A DNA stretch of 19,388 bases from Bacilli bacterium (GTDB lineage Bacteria; Bacillota_I; Bacilli_A; RF39; UBA660): positions 1 through 19,388 of the forward strand of contig CAADST010000129.1 in NCBI GenBank assembly GCA_900751815.1, written 5' to 3'. Below, piece after piece: positions 5,982 to 13,822 of the stretch. The translations under genes were made by a program, and so were the position numbers. Position 1 is the stretch's first letter. Every line of letters starts with the position of its first letter. Below the pieces are notes generated by a model. That model worked only from the letters and a program-made list of their open reading frames with translations. It did not search any database and was not told where the DNA came from.

Positions 5982-5984
5982 CTG

Positions 5985-6200
5985 TTAGCTAAGAATATTA
6001 TTTGGCAAACTATTTTCTGGTTCTTCTACAAAATTTTGAGTTTCAAATAAACCTAAAAGAGTTTGAACTCTTCTTGCAGCATCTTGTCTAACTTCTAGGG
6101 GATATATCTCACTACTTGCAATATTTGTTAAACTATTAATAAGCATTGATTCTCTTAACTCTCTTATGCTTTGTTCTAATACACTTAATTGTTCACTCAT
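5985..6200 (-). CDS. Small helical protein of unknown function
   Basis: A 71-residue protein that starts at ATG 6200 (MSEQLSVLEQSIRELRESM). The frame extends five codons further to 6215, but that ATG is embedded in the ribosome binding site GGAGGTAA, which correctly serves ATG 6200. The sequence is rich in predicted helix (residues 3-30 and 37-55), with charged heptad-like spacing and an acidic, Pro-containing tail; no Cys, no membrane segment, no known motif. It sits directly behind the ribosomal operon with its own promoter and directly ahead of small-RNA copy B. I do not recognise the family. Confidence 0.7.
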   Translation of the reverse strand: MSEQLSVLEQSIRELRESMLINSLTNIASSEIYPLEVRQDAARRVQTLLGLFETQNFVEEPENSLPNNILS

Positions 6201-6221
6201 TTTTATTACCTCCATATCTTA

Positions 6222-6250
6222 ATTATACACTAAATAAAAAAGATTAACAA
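6222..6250 (-). promoter_or_regulatory. Promoter of the 71-aa gene
   Basis: On the minus strand TTGTTA (6245-6250), a 17-base spacer and a perfect TATAAT (6222-6227) lie just upstream of the GGAGG site at about 6210. The -35 box is part of the terminator stem of the preceding ribosomal operon. Confidence 0.65.
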
Positions 6251-6260
6251 TATTTGTTAA
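6236..6260 (-). terminator. Weak terminator at the end of the ribosomal superoperon
   Basis: A 7-bp stem TTAACAA/TTGTTAA with a 3-base loop (6244-6260), read on the minus strand, is followed by TC and six U. It begins 2 bases after the rplQ stop codon. The stem holds only two G-C pairs, so readthrough into the next gene is likely. Confidence 0.5.
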
Positions 6261-6261
6261 C

Positions 6262-6606
6262 CTATTTTACTAATTCAAGTCTAACTTCTAGAGCATCATC
6301 ACCACGGCGTTCATTAAGTTTAATGATTCTTGTATAACCACCGTTTCTAGTTTCATAAGTTTTTGCTAGTTCATCAAATACTTTACTAACAACTTCTTTG
6401 TCATTATGTAAGAATGCTAAAGCTTTGCGACGAGCTACTAGTGATCCATCTTTGCCATAAGTAATCATTTTATCAACAAATTTTCTTACTTCTTTAGCAC
6501 GCGCTTCAGTAGTAACTACATAACCATAATTTAAGCAATCTTTAGTTAAACCAGCAAGGATGCTTCTTCTAATTCTTGTTTCTCTTCCTAATTTTCTATA
6601 TTTCAT
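6262..6606 (-). CDS. rplQ: 50S ribosomal protein L17 (bL17)
   Basis: Last gene of the alpha operon. Its 114 residues begin MKYRKLGRETRIRRSILAGL and include the conserved TTEARAKEVRKFVDKMITYGKDGS and the closing YTRIIKLNERRGDDALEVRLELV, full length for a Firmicute L17. The protein binds domain III of 23S rRNA near the base of the exit tunnel. It follows rpoA with a 3-base gap, as in most Firmicutes. Confidence 0.97.
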   Translation of the reverse strand: MKYRKLGRETRIRRSILAGLTKDCLNYGYVVTTEARAKEVRKFVDKMITYGKDGSLVARRKALAFLHNDKEVVSKVFDELAKTYETRNGGYTRIIKLNERRGDDALEVRLELVK

Positions 6607-6609
6607 ATT

Positions 6610-7554
6610 CTACTCCTTAAATGATAGTCCTAATTCAGCAACTTTATCAAGAACTTCTTTTAGAGACTTCTTACCTAAGTTTCTGATCTTAGTAACTTCT
6701 GATTCTTTTTTATTAACTAAATCTTGAACGGTATGAATACCAGCTCTTTTTAAACAGTTGTAAGCTCTAACTGAGAATTCTACTTCTTCAATTGGAGTTT
6801 CAAGTGTCTTAGTCATGTTATCAACTTTCTTTTCTTGCATTATACCTGTAATATCACTTATTGAATTTAAATCAGCAACTATATTAAAGTGTTCAATTAA
6901 GATTTTAGCCGCTAAAGCCATAGCTTCTTCTGGTAACATAGATCCATTAGTTGATACTTCCATAACTAATTTATCGTATGATTCATCTTGACCAACACGA
7001 GTATCTAATACTTCATATTTAACAAGTTCAATTGGTGAATATGAAGAATCTATTGCGATAATACCAATTTTATTTTCACTAAGTTTTGCTTTATTTTCAG
7101 CTGCAGGAACATATCCACGACCATTATTAACAGTCATTTCCATGCTTATTTTACCACCCTTAACTAAGTTACAAATAACTAAGTCAGGATTCATAATTTC
7201 TACATCAGCATTCTTTTCAATATCAGCTGCAGTAACAGGTCCTTCAGTTGATTTTGTAAGTCTTAAAGTTTTAACTTCTTCAGTATGATTTTTTACAACT
7301 AGTTTTTTTAACGCAAGTACAATACTTGTAACATCTTCAACAACACCTTCAATTTTTTGAAATTCATGCATAACTCCATCAATTTTAACAGTAGTAACAG
7401 CACTTCCTGGAAGGCTTGATAACATTACTCTTCTTAGAGCATTACCAATAGTTGTACCAAAACCTCTTTCTAGGGGTTCAAGTTCAAATTTTGCAAAGTG
7501 ATTACTTTCTTGTGCTTCTGTAATTTTGTAGTCTGGTTTTTCAAATTTAATCAT
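6610..7554 (-). CDS. rpoA: DNA-directed RNA polymerase alpha subunit
   Basis: The alpha dimer nucleates RNA polymerase assembly, and its C-terminal domain contacts UP elements and activators. Residues 1-230 form the N-terminal domain (LEPLERGFGTTIGNALRRVM, GRGYVPA). After a linker, residues 255-314 form the C-terminal domain, with the helix-hairpin-helix run NCLKRAGIHTVQDLV and RNLGKKSLKEV. The 314-residue length is normal. It sits between rpsK and rplQ as expected; UP-element recognition would suit the AT-rich upstream regions seen here. Confidence 0.98.
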   Translation of the reverse strand: MIKFEKPDYKITEAQESNHFAKFELEPLERGFGTTIGNALRRVMLSSLPGSAVTTVKIDGVMHEFQKIEGVVEDVTSIVLALKKLVVKNHTEEVKTLRLTKSTEGPVTAADIEKNADVEIMNPDLVICNLVKGGKISMEMTVNNGRGYVPAAENKAKLSENKIGIIAIDSSYSPIELVKYEVLDTRVGQDESYDKLVMEVSTNGSMLPEEAMALAAKILIEHFNIVADLNSISDITGIMQEKKVDNMTKTLETPIEEVEFSVRAYNCLKRAGIHTVQDLVNKKESEVTKIRNLGKKSLKEVLDKVAELGLSFKE

Positions 7555-7574
7555 AAAATCGTTCCTTTCTTTAA

Positions 7575-7958
7575 TTAATTTCTAGGTCTTTTTGGTGGAC
7601 GACATCCATTGTGAGGAATAGGTGTTTCATCAACAATACTTGTAATTTCTAATCCTGCTGCTTGAAGTGATCTAATTGCATTTTCTCTTCCTGGTCCAAG
7701 GCCTTTAACATAAACATCTACTTTTTTAACTCCAGCTTCAATAGCTGCTGCTGCTGCTGCTTCACTTGTTAAGCCTGCCGCAAATGGAGTTTTCTTCTTT
7801 GATCCTTTATAACCAATACGACCAGCAGAAGACCAGCTTATTGCATTACCATCTTTATCACAAATAGTAACTATTGTATTGTTATAAGTTGAATGAATAT
7901 GTGCTTCTGCTTCTGGAATATTTTTCTTAACTTTTCTTTTTCTTCTATTATATGCCAT
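7575..7958 (-). CDS. rpsK: 30S ribosomal protein S11 (uS11)
   Basis: 127 residues with [57 protein letters not shown] and the terminal [14 protein letters not shown]11 lines the platform near the E site and the 3' end of 16S rRNA, by the Shine-Dalgarno helix. One base separates its start from the rpsM stop, suggesting coupling. Confidence 0.97.
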   Translation of the reverse strand: MAYNRRKRKVKKNIPEAEAHIHSTYNNTIVTICDKDGNAISWSSAGRIGYKGSKKKTPFAAGLTSEAAAAAAIEAGVKKVDVYVKGLGPGRENAIRSLQAAGLEITSIVDETPIPHNGCRPPKRPRN

Positions 7959-7959
7959 A

Positions 7960-8334
7960 TTACTTACCTACTTTCTTCTTATTAGCTACTACTTTTCCTC
8001 TACCTTTACGAGTATGAGCATTTCTGTTAGTTCTTTGACCTCTAACAGGTAGTCCTTTTTTATGTCTAATACCTTGATAACAATTGATTTCCATTTTGTT
8101 TTTGATGCTCATTTGAACATCACGACGAAGATCACCTTCAACAGTATATTTATCTACTTCTTTTCTTAATTTTTGAACTTCATCTTCCGTTAGATCTTTA
8201 ATTTTTTTACTTGCATCAACTCCAGCATCTTCACATATAGTTTTAGCTAAGCTTCTACCTATACCATAGATTGCTGTTAAACCAATACAAGTATGTTTTT
8301 CACCTGGTAGTTCAATATTTTTAATTCTTGCCAT
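7960..8334 (-). CDS. rpsM: 30S ribosomal protein S13 (uS13)
   Basis: 124 residues: [26 protein letters not shown] at the start, then helices with [33 protein letters not shown] and the basic tail that reaches the P-site tRNA ([17 protein letters not shown]). S13 forms intersubunit bridges B1a/B1b with the large subunit. ATG 8334 has the AAAGGAGGA site directly after the rpmJ stop. Confidence 0.97.
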   Translation of the reverse strand: MARIKNIELPGEKHTCIGLTAIYGIGRSLAKTICEDAGVDASKKIKDLTEDEVQKLRKEVDKYTVEGDLRRDVQMSIKNKMEINCYQGIRHKKGLPVRGQRTNRNAHTRKGRGKVVANKKKVGK

Positions 8335-8345
8335 ATAATCCTCCT

Positions 8346-8459
8346 TTAACCTTGAACTTGTTTATGTTTAGGATTTTCACAAATAACCCTAACTTTTCCT
8401 TTTCTTCTGACAATTTTACATTTCTTACAGATTTTCTTTACACTTGGTCTAACTTTCAT
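8346..8459 (-). CDS. rpmJ: 50S ribosomal protein L36 (bL36), zinc-binding type
   Basis: A 37-codon gene translated by hand: [15 protein letters not shown] at the start, [18 protein letters not shown] after it. C11, C14, C27 and H33 form the CCCH zinc site of the C+ type of L36. L36 helps organise 23S rRNA near the L7/L12 stalk base. It lies between infA and rpsM, the normal place, with an AGGAGT-like site before the ATG. Confidence 0.97.
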   Translation of the reverse strand: MKVRPSVKKICKKCKIVRRKGKVRVICENPKHKQVQG

Positions 8460-8470
8460 AATTTCACTCC

Positions 8471-8704
8471 TTATCTATTATTCCATTTTATTATCCCACG
8501 TTCTAAATCATAAATTGATACTTCTACTGTAACTTTATCACCTGGTAGAATACGAATCATGTTCATACGCATTTTACCAGAGACGTAGGCTTTTACAGTA
8601 TGCCCGTTAGGAAGTTCTACTAAGTAATCATTACCTTTTAAAACTTCAATAACTTTACCTTCTAATTCAATTTTATCTTTTTTACCATTTTCTTTTTTTT
8701 CCAT
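8471..8704 (-). CDS. infA: Translation initiation factor IF-1
   Basis: IF-1 occupies the A site of the 30S subunit during initiation. The 77 residues carry an S1-like OB fold: [24 protein letters not shown], then [31 protein letters not shown] and GIIKW. The first ten residues ([10 protein letters not shown]) replace the usual MAKDD and add about five residues. An AGGAGA site precedes ATG 8704. Start and map stop are only 3 bases apart. Confidence 0.96.
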   Translation of the reverse strand: MEKKENGKKDKIELEGKVIEVLKGNDYLVELPNGHTVKAYVSGKMRMNMIRILPGDKVTVEVSIYDLERGIIKWNNR

Positions 8705-8707
8705 TTT

Positions 8708-9451
8708 TTATTCTCCTGTTAATATTTCATATCCGTCTTTTGTAACTAAGACTGTATTTTCATAATGCGCCGCATATGCACCATCAGCAGTTTTAACTGT
8801 CCAATCATCATCAGCAACATATACATGTTTTGTTCCTAAATTAAGCATTGGTTCAATACATATTGTCATACCAGCTTTTAATTTTGTCATATTATGATTA
8901 TCAAAATTTGGAACATCTGGTTCTTCATGCATATTTGTACCAATTCCATGGCCAACTAGTTCTTCAACAACTGATAAGCCATGACTATGGGCATATTCTT
9001 CAATTGCAATAGAGATATCTCTAATGCGAGCTCCATCACACACTTTACTTACTCCAGCATAAAAAGCACCTTTGGTATCTTCAACTAATGCTTTAACTTT
9101 ATCAGGAACACTACCTATAATATATGTTCTAGTAGCATCAGAATGATAACCTTTATAGGATAATACCAAATCAACTGATACAATATCACCATCTTTAAGT
9201 ACTCTACCTCCAGGTATTCCATGTACCACTTCATCATTTACTGATACGCAGACACTTTTGGGATATCCTTCAAAACCTAAAGTTCCTGAAATACAATCAT
9301 TTTTTTTAAGGAAATCTTCAACTATTTTGTTTATTTTATCAGTTGTAATTCCTGGTTTAATATGTCTTTCTATTTCTTTAAAGCAAAGAATATTTTTCTC
9401 TCCGGCTTCTCGCATTAACTCAATTTCTCTTGCACTTTTAATACTAATCAT
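8708..9451 (-). CDS. map: Methionine aminopeptidase, type I
   Basis: Removes the initiator methionine from nascent proteins. All five metal ligands of the pita-bread fold can be placed: D94, D105, H168, E200 and E231, together with the substrate-facing H77 (VVHGIPG). Length 247 is typical for type Ia, and there is no N-terminal zinc finger or SH3 extension. The gene overlaps the end of adk by 8 bases. The secY-adk-map-infA order is the standard spc-operon end in Firmicutes. Confidence 0.97.
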   Translation of the reverse strand: MISIKSAREIELMREAGEKNILCFKEIERHIKPGITTDKINKIVEDFLKKNDCISGTLGFEGYPKSVCVSVNDEVVHGIPGGRVLKDGDIVSVDLVLSYKGYHSDATRTYIIGSVPDKVKALVEDTKGAFYAGVSKVCDGARIRDISIAIEEYAHSHGLSVVEELVGHGIGTNMHEEPDVPNFDNHNMTKLKAGMTICIEPMLNLGTKHVYVADDDWTVKTADGAYAAHYENTVLVTKDGYEILTGE

Positions 9452-10079
9452 TAGCTACCTCTAAGATACTTTCAAATATATCTTGTACATCTTTATTAAC
9501 ATCTATTTTAATTAATTTTTCTTTATCTTCATAATATTTTAATATAGAATCGGTATTGTCTAAAAATGTTTTAAATCTTACTTTGAATGATTCAACATTA
9601 TCATCATCTCTTTTTATTAGAATACTTCCACAATTATCACAAATACCATCCACTTTTGGTTTAAGTTTATCTATATTAACATTATAAGATTTTCCACAAT
9701 TACAAGTAAGTCTACCTGTAATCCTATTTATAGCTTCTGATTCATCTAAATCTAGATAAATAACAATATAATCGTCTGTTAAGATTTTATCTAAAGATTC
9801 AGCTTGATTAAGAGTCCTAGGAAAACCATCTAAAATAAATGGTTTTCCTTTCAAACTTGTAAGTTTATCTTTAACTAGCTTTATAATTAAAACATCACTA
9901 ACAAGTTCTCCTTTATCTATAATATTTTTTACTTCCTTACCTATTTCGCTACCAGAATTAATAGCTTCTCTTAGCATATCTCCAGTAGAAATATGGTTAT
10001 ATCCAAATTTTTCTTTTAACATATTACTTTGAGTTCCTTTACCAGCAGCTGGTGGAGCAATAAATATTATATTTTTCAT
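9444..10079 (-). CDS. adk: Adenylate kinase, zinc-LID type
   Basis: Interconverts ATP + AMP and 2 ADP. The 211 residues have a P-loop at 8-16, the AMP-binding STGDMLR (31-37) and DGFPRT (84-89), a LID with four Cys (C126, C128, C147, C150), and KRDDD (156-160). Two oddities: the P-loop reads APPAAGKGT, with Ala at the first and fourth positions where GxPGxGKGT is usual, and the first Cys pair is C-x-C instead of C-x2-C. The essential G13-K14 are intact, so activity is expected. It overlaps secY by 4 bases. Confidence 0.95.
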   Translation of the reverse strand: MKNIIFIAPPAAGKGTQSNMLKEKFGYNHISTGDMLREAINSGSEIGKEVKNIIDKGELVSDVLIIKLVKDKLTSLKGKPFILDGFPRTLNQAESLDKILTDDYIVIYLDLDESEAINRITGRLTCNCGKSYNVNIDKLKPKVDGICDNCGSILIKRDDDNVESFKVRFKTFLDNTDSILKYYEDKEKLIKIDVNKDVQDIFESILEVAND

Positions 10080-11341
10080 TTTAGCCTCTTTCTTTTCGCC
10101 GCATAGCTACGGCTTACTAAACTACTTTCAATTTGTTTATATGTTTCAATAGCAACTCCAACAACGATTAATATTCCAGTTCCACCGATTGATACGGTTG
10201 ATGGAAGATCAAAAATCATAGAGAATACTATTGGTATAGCAGATAACACTACTAGGAATAAACTACCTGTGAATGTTAACTTACCTAAAGTATTACTAAT
10301 ATACTTTGATGTATCTTCTCCTGGTCTAATTCCTGGAATGTATCCACCTCTTTTATTTAGGTTTTTACTCATTTCATCAGGATTCATTTGCATAAATGTA
10401 TAAAAATATCCAAAGAACATTATTAAGATTATGTATAAAATAAATCCTGTAAATGTATCATAATTTATATAAGTATTAACAAAATTAATAGCTCTTTCAT
10501 TACCAATAATATTAACTATTGTTGCAGGTATCGTAATAAGTATTTGCGCAAATATTACGGGAATAACACCTGCGGAATTTATTTTTATTGGTAAAAAACT
10601 TTGTTGTGCACCATAAGCACTAGTACTTCTATTTGCATATTGAATAGGTATTCGTCTTTCTGCTAGTTGTATCCATATAATACCTACAATTATAAGGATA
10701 TATGAAATAACAAACAGAATAAAGAAGAATATTCCTAAGCCTAAGCTATATGTATCAGCCGTAATAAATCCGTCGTATGCTCCAGTGAAGACACTTGGCA
10801 TACTCATGATAATACCTGCCATGATTAGCATTGATTGACCATTACCTAAACCTTTACTAGTAATTTGGTCTCCCATCCATAAACAGAAGGCAGTACCAGC
10901 AGTCATAACTAGTGAGGTCTTAAGCATTGTGAAGATATCACTGCCATTCATAAAGAACACACACATTACATAAGCTTGAATAAATGCTATTATAATACCT
11001 AAATATCTAGTAATTTTATTAATCTTTTGTCTACCTACATATCCTTGTTCTTTTAAATCCTTAAAATAAGGAATTATATCCATTTGGAGTAATTGGGTTA
11101 TGATTGATGCGGTGATATATGGAGATACTCCAAGGCCAAAAATCGCAAAATTACGAAGACCTCCACCACTCATAATATTAAATATTTCTAAAAATCCTAA
11201 CTCATCATATACTCGGGATGCCCAAGGAATAGTAATAGCACTACCTAAACAAAATATTCCTAGACAAAAAATGGTAAAATAAATTCTTTTTCTTAAATCT
11301 TTATTAGTTTTACTAAAAAGTTGGGAAAACCCACGAAACAT
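10076..11341 (-). CDS. secY: Protein translocase subunit SecY
   Basis: The protein-conducting channel of the plasma membrane, working with SecE, SecG and SecA and with the SRP pathway. The 421 residues show ten hydrophobic segments, starting at about 20-38. Family motifs include GLGVSPYITASIITQLLQM (69-87), GLGNGQSMLIMAGI (164-177), AERRIPIQYANR (227-238) and GGYIPGIRPGEDT (332-344), with a basic C-terminus, SYAAKRKRLK. It follows rplO with no gap, as usual. Confidence 0.97.
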   Translation of the reverse strand: MFRGFSQLFSKTNKDLRKRIYFTIFCLGIFCLGSAITIPWASRVYDELGFLEIFNIMSGGGLRNFAIFGLGVSPYITASIITQLLQMDIIPYFKDLKEQGYVGRQKINKITRYLGIIIAFIQAYVMCVFFMNGSDIFTMLKTSLVMTAGTAFCLWMGDQITSKGLGNGQSMLIMAGIIMSMPSVFTGAYDGFITADTYSLGLGIFFFILFVISYILIIVGIIWIQLAERRIPIQYANRSTSAYGAQQSFLPIKINSAGVIPVIFAQILITIPATIVNIIGNERAINFVNTYINYDTFTGFILYIILIMFFGYFYTFMQMNPDEMSKNLNKRGGYIPGIRPGEDTSKYISNTLGKLTFTGSLFLVVLSAIPIVFSMIFDLPSTVSIGGTGILIVVGVAIETYKQIESSLVSRSYAAKRKRLK

Positions 11342-11785
11342 CTAAATCACCTCAGCTTTGCCACCGGAATTTTCAATTTTTGTAACAGCTTTACTAGAGA
11401 ATCTGTGAGCTTTAACTGTTAACTTTTTAGTAAGTTCACCATTTGCTAAAACTTTTACTCCATTAAGTTGTTTCTTGATAATTTTTCTTTCTTTAAGAAT
11501 TTCTGGTGTTACAGTATCACCATCATTAAAGTGCTTTTCTAAATCTGCTAGATTAATCACAGCAAATTTAGTTGCAAAATTTTTATTATTAAATCCTCTG
11601 ATTGGGATTCTTCTATGAAGTGGAGTTTGTCCACCTTGGAACCATGCAGGAATTGATGCACCACTTCTTGATTTTTGACCGTTTTCACCACGAGTAGCAG
11701 TTTTACCCATACCAGATCCTGGTCCACGACCTACTCTTTTAGAAACTTTAGTTTCTTTACTTTTTGGTAAATTTTCTAATTTCAT
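11342..11785 (-). CDS. rplO: 50S ribosomal protein L15 (uL15)
   Basis: 147 residues from ATG 11785 (MKLENLPKSKETKVSKRVGRGPGSG). The frame is open 13 codons further, but the GAGGAA site about 7 bases before 11785 and the family start place it here. Glycine-rich N-terminal extension (GKTATRGENGQKSRSG) and C-terminal globular domain ending VTKIENSGGKAEVI are typical. The protein is a late assembly component near the peptidyl-transferase side. Its start lies 1 base after the rpsE stop; the usual intervening rpmD is missing. Confidence 0.96.
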   Translation of the reverse strand: MKLENLPKSKETKVSKRVGRGPGSGMGKTATRGENGQKSRSGASIPAWFQGGQTPLHRRIPIRGFNNKNFATKFAVINLADLEKHFNDGDTVTPEILKERKIIKKQLNGVKVLANGELTKKLTVKAHRFSSKAVTKIENSGGKAEVI

Positions 11786-11786
11786 A

Positions 11787-12293
11787 TTATAATTCCTCAA
11801 CTTTCTTGCCACGAAGTTCAGCAATATGTTCTGGTGTTCTTTGGGCCTTCAATGCATCAAGTGTTGCTTTAGCAACATTTACTTGCGTATTAGATCCAAG
11901 TGATTTAGCAACAATATCTTTAACACCAGCTAGTTCTAAAACAGCTCTGGCAGCTCCACCAGCAATGATACCACGACCTTCTTTAGCAGGTTTGATTAAT
12001 ACAACAGATCTACCAACTTTAGCCATCATTTCATGGGGAACAGTTCTGTTATCTTTTAGGGCAACTCTACATACATTTTTATTAGCTGCTTGAATTGCTT
12101 TTTTAATTGCTTCAGGTACTTCATTAGCTTTACCGCTACCAATACCAACTAGTCCTTTTCTATTTCCAACAGCAACAGTTGCAGAAAAACGGAAGTGTCT
12201 TCCACCTTGGGTAACTTTAGTTACACGAGTTATTGAAATAACTTTTTCTTCAAGTAAATTTTTCTTATTTTCAAATTTATTATCTTTTCTCAT
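11787..12293 (-). CDS. rpsE: 30S ribosomal protein S5 (uS5)
   Basis: 168 residues with the double-stranded RNA-binding fold: [43 protein letters not shown] and the C-terminal [27 protein letters not shown]5 lies at the back of the small subunit by the mRNA entry and affects decoding accuracy. ATG 12293 follows the rplR stop by 8 bases. Confidence 0.97.
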   Translation of the reverse strand: MRKDNKFENKKNLLEEKVISITRVTKVTQGGRHFRFSATVAVGNRKGLVGIGSGKANEVPEAIKKAIQAANKNVCRVALKDNRTVPHEMMAKVGRSVVLIKPAKEGRGIIAGGAARAVLELAGVKDIVAKSLGSNTQVNVAKATLDALKAQRTPEHIAELRGKKVEEL

Positions 12294-12301
12294 GTTACCT
12301 C

Positions 12302-12658
12302 CTAAAATTCTAATCCTGCTTCTCTTGCTGCATCAGCAAGGGCTGAAACTCTACCATGATAAGCGTATCCACCACGGTCAAATACGACATTTTTAATTTT
12401 TAATTTTAAACATTTTTCAGCAATATCTTTTCCTACTGCTTTAGCAGCTTCAATATTACCACCATTTTTAATTTTTAATTCTAAATTTGAAGAACTTGCT
12501 AGGGTTGTTCCTGTTACATCATCAATAACTTGAGCATAAATTCCTTTATTTGATCTAAATACATTAAGTCTTGGACATTCCTTAGTGCCCGTTATATTCT
12601 TACGAACTCTAACGTGCCGTCTAACTCTTGCAACATTTCTCGCTTCTTTTTTAATCAT
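12302..12658 (-). CDS. rplR: 50S ribosomal protein L18 (uL18)
   Basis: 118 residues: basic N-terminus [21 protein letters not shown], then [15 protein letters not shown] and the closing [29 protein letters not shown]18 binds 5S rRNA and links it, with L5, to the large subunit. Full length. Confidence 0.97.
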   Translation of the reverse strand: MIKKEARNVARVRRHVRVRKNITGTKECPRLNVFRSNKGIYAQVIDDVTGTTLASSSNLELKIKNGGNIEAAKAVGKDIAEKCLKLKIKNVVFDRGGYAYHGRVSALADAAREAGLEF

Positions 12659-12674
12659 TTCCTATACTCCTTCC

Positions 12675-13211
12675 CTAAGCCGCTTTCTTACCTTCTTTAC
12701 GACGAACATGTTCATCTTTATAACGAATACCTTTACCTTTATAAGGTTCTGGTTCTCTTATCTTACGAATATTCGCCGCAAATTCAGAAACTTTTTGCTT
12801 ATCAATTCCATGAATTGTAATTTCAGTATTTGATTCACTAGTAACAGATAAGTCACTAGGAGCTTCAATTACTACTGGGTGAGAATATCCAGCATTAACA
12901 GTAATTTTATTACCACTAACATTAAAACGATATCCAACCCCAACTGCTTCTAATCCTTTAGAAAAACCTGTGTGTACACCAATAATCATATTATTAATTA
13001 ATGAATTAGTAGTTCCTTGCATCATATTAGCTTTTTTGCTTTCCTTAACTTGTTTAGTTAAAACAGTATTATCAACAACTTCAACATTAATTAAATTACT
13101 AAATGTATAACTTAATTCTCCTTTAGGACCTTTTACAGTAACATTATTTCCATCAACACTAACAGTTACACCTTCAGGGATAGTTAGTTTTCTTTCACCA
13201 ATTCTACTCAT
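12675..13211 (-). CDS. rplF: 50S ribosomal protein L6 (uL6)
   Basis: 178 residues in two similar domains. The start MSRIGERKLTIPEGV and the closing EPEPYKGKGIRYKDEHVRRKEGK are diagnostic. L6 packs beside the sarcin-ricin loop near the factor-binding centre. It lies 6 bases after rpsH. Confidence 0.97.
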   Translation of the reverse strand: MSRIGERKLTIPEGVTVSVDGNNVTVKGPKGELSYTFSNLINVEVVDNTVLTKQVKESKKANMMQGTTNSLINNMIIGVHTGFSKGLEAVGVGYRFNVSGNKITVNAGYSHPVVIEAPSDLSVTSESNTEITIHGIDKQKVSEFAANIRKIREPEPYKGKGIRYKDEHVRRKEGKKAA

Positions 13212-13217
13212 AATTCC

Positions 13218-13616
13218 TTACCAAATATAGGCAAGTACTTCACCTCCTAATCCCTTAGCTCTAGCTTCCTTATCAGTCATTAAACCTTCAGAAGTTGAAA
13301 TTATAGCAATACCTAGTCCATTTAGTACATGAGGAAGTTCATCAACTTTAGCATAAACTCTTAAACCAGATTTACTAATTCTTTTAAGTCCAGTAATAAC
13401 TCTTTCTTTCTTAGGTCCATACTTTAAAGTTAATGTAAGTTTATCGCCATTACTATTCTTTTCATAAGTATAATCTGCAATAAAACCTTCTCTTTTAAGT
13501 ATTTCTGCAATACCAAGAGTCATTTTTGTACCTATAACTTCAACTGTTGCGTATTTCATTTGATTAGCATTACGAATACGAGTTAACATATCTGCTATTT
13601 TATCTTGTACAAACAT
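13218..13616 (-). CDS. rpsH: 30S ribosomal protein S8 (uS8)
   Basis: 132 residues from ATG 13616 ([19 protein letters not shown]). The frame is open to 13634, but the AAGGAGGA site ahead of 13616 decides the start. The C-terminal part contains [27 protein letters not shown] and the end [10 protein letters not shown]8 nucleates the central domain of 16S rRNA. In E. coli it represses this operon by binding mRNA; no such site can be judged here. Confidence 0.96.
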   Translation of the reverse strand: MFVQDKIADMLTRIRNANQMKYATVEVIGTKMTLGIAEILKREGFIADYTYEKNSNGDKLTLTLKYGPKKERVITGLKRISKSGLRVYAKVDELPHVLNGLGIAIISTSEGLMTDKEARAKGLGGEVLAYIW

Positions 13617-13627
13617 TTTATTCCTCC

Positions 13628-13813
13628 TTACCAACTAGATTTCTTAACACCAGGTAATTTACCTTCATTTGCTAGTTCTCTAAAACAAATTCTGCAAATA
13701 CCATATTTTCTTAATACTCCATGTGGTCTTCCACAACGATTACATCTAGTGTAAGCACGAGTACTAAACTTAGGTGTTCTTTTGTTTTTTACTATCATAC
13801 TTTTCTTTGCCAT
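13628..13813 (-). CDS. rpsN: 30S ribosomal protein S14, type Z zinc-binding (uS14)
   Basis: 61 residues, the short zinc form, with C24-x2-C27 and C40-x2-C43 ([22 protein letters not shown]) and the conserved end [10 protein letters not shown]14 sits in the small-subunit head beside S3 and S10. The short Cys-containing form in the operon is the one usual in Gram-positive bacteria. Confidence 0.97.
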   Translation of the reverse strand: MAKKSMIVKNKRTPKFSTRAYTRCNRCGRPHGVLRKYGICRICFRELANEGKLPGVKKSSW

Positions 13814-13822
13814 AAGTCCTCC

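Larger units (their letters stand above)
5840..5983 (-). repeat. Direct repeat copy B (144 bp), upstream of abiF
   Basis: Second copy of the block at 4601-4750, same orientation, ending 1 base from the stop codon of the upstream 71-aa gene. Together the two copies bracket abiF exactly. The distance between matching points is 1,233 bp. It contains a full promoter, small RNA and terminator. Confidence 0.9.

Noticed and set aside
12585..12833. Plus-strand frames opposite rplR and rplF
   Set aside because: They are antisense shadows of ribosomal genes with biased, low-complexity translation.
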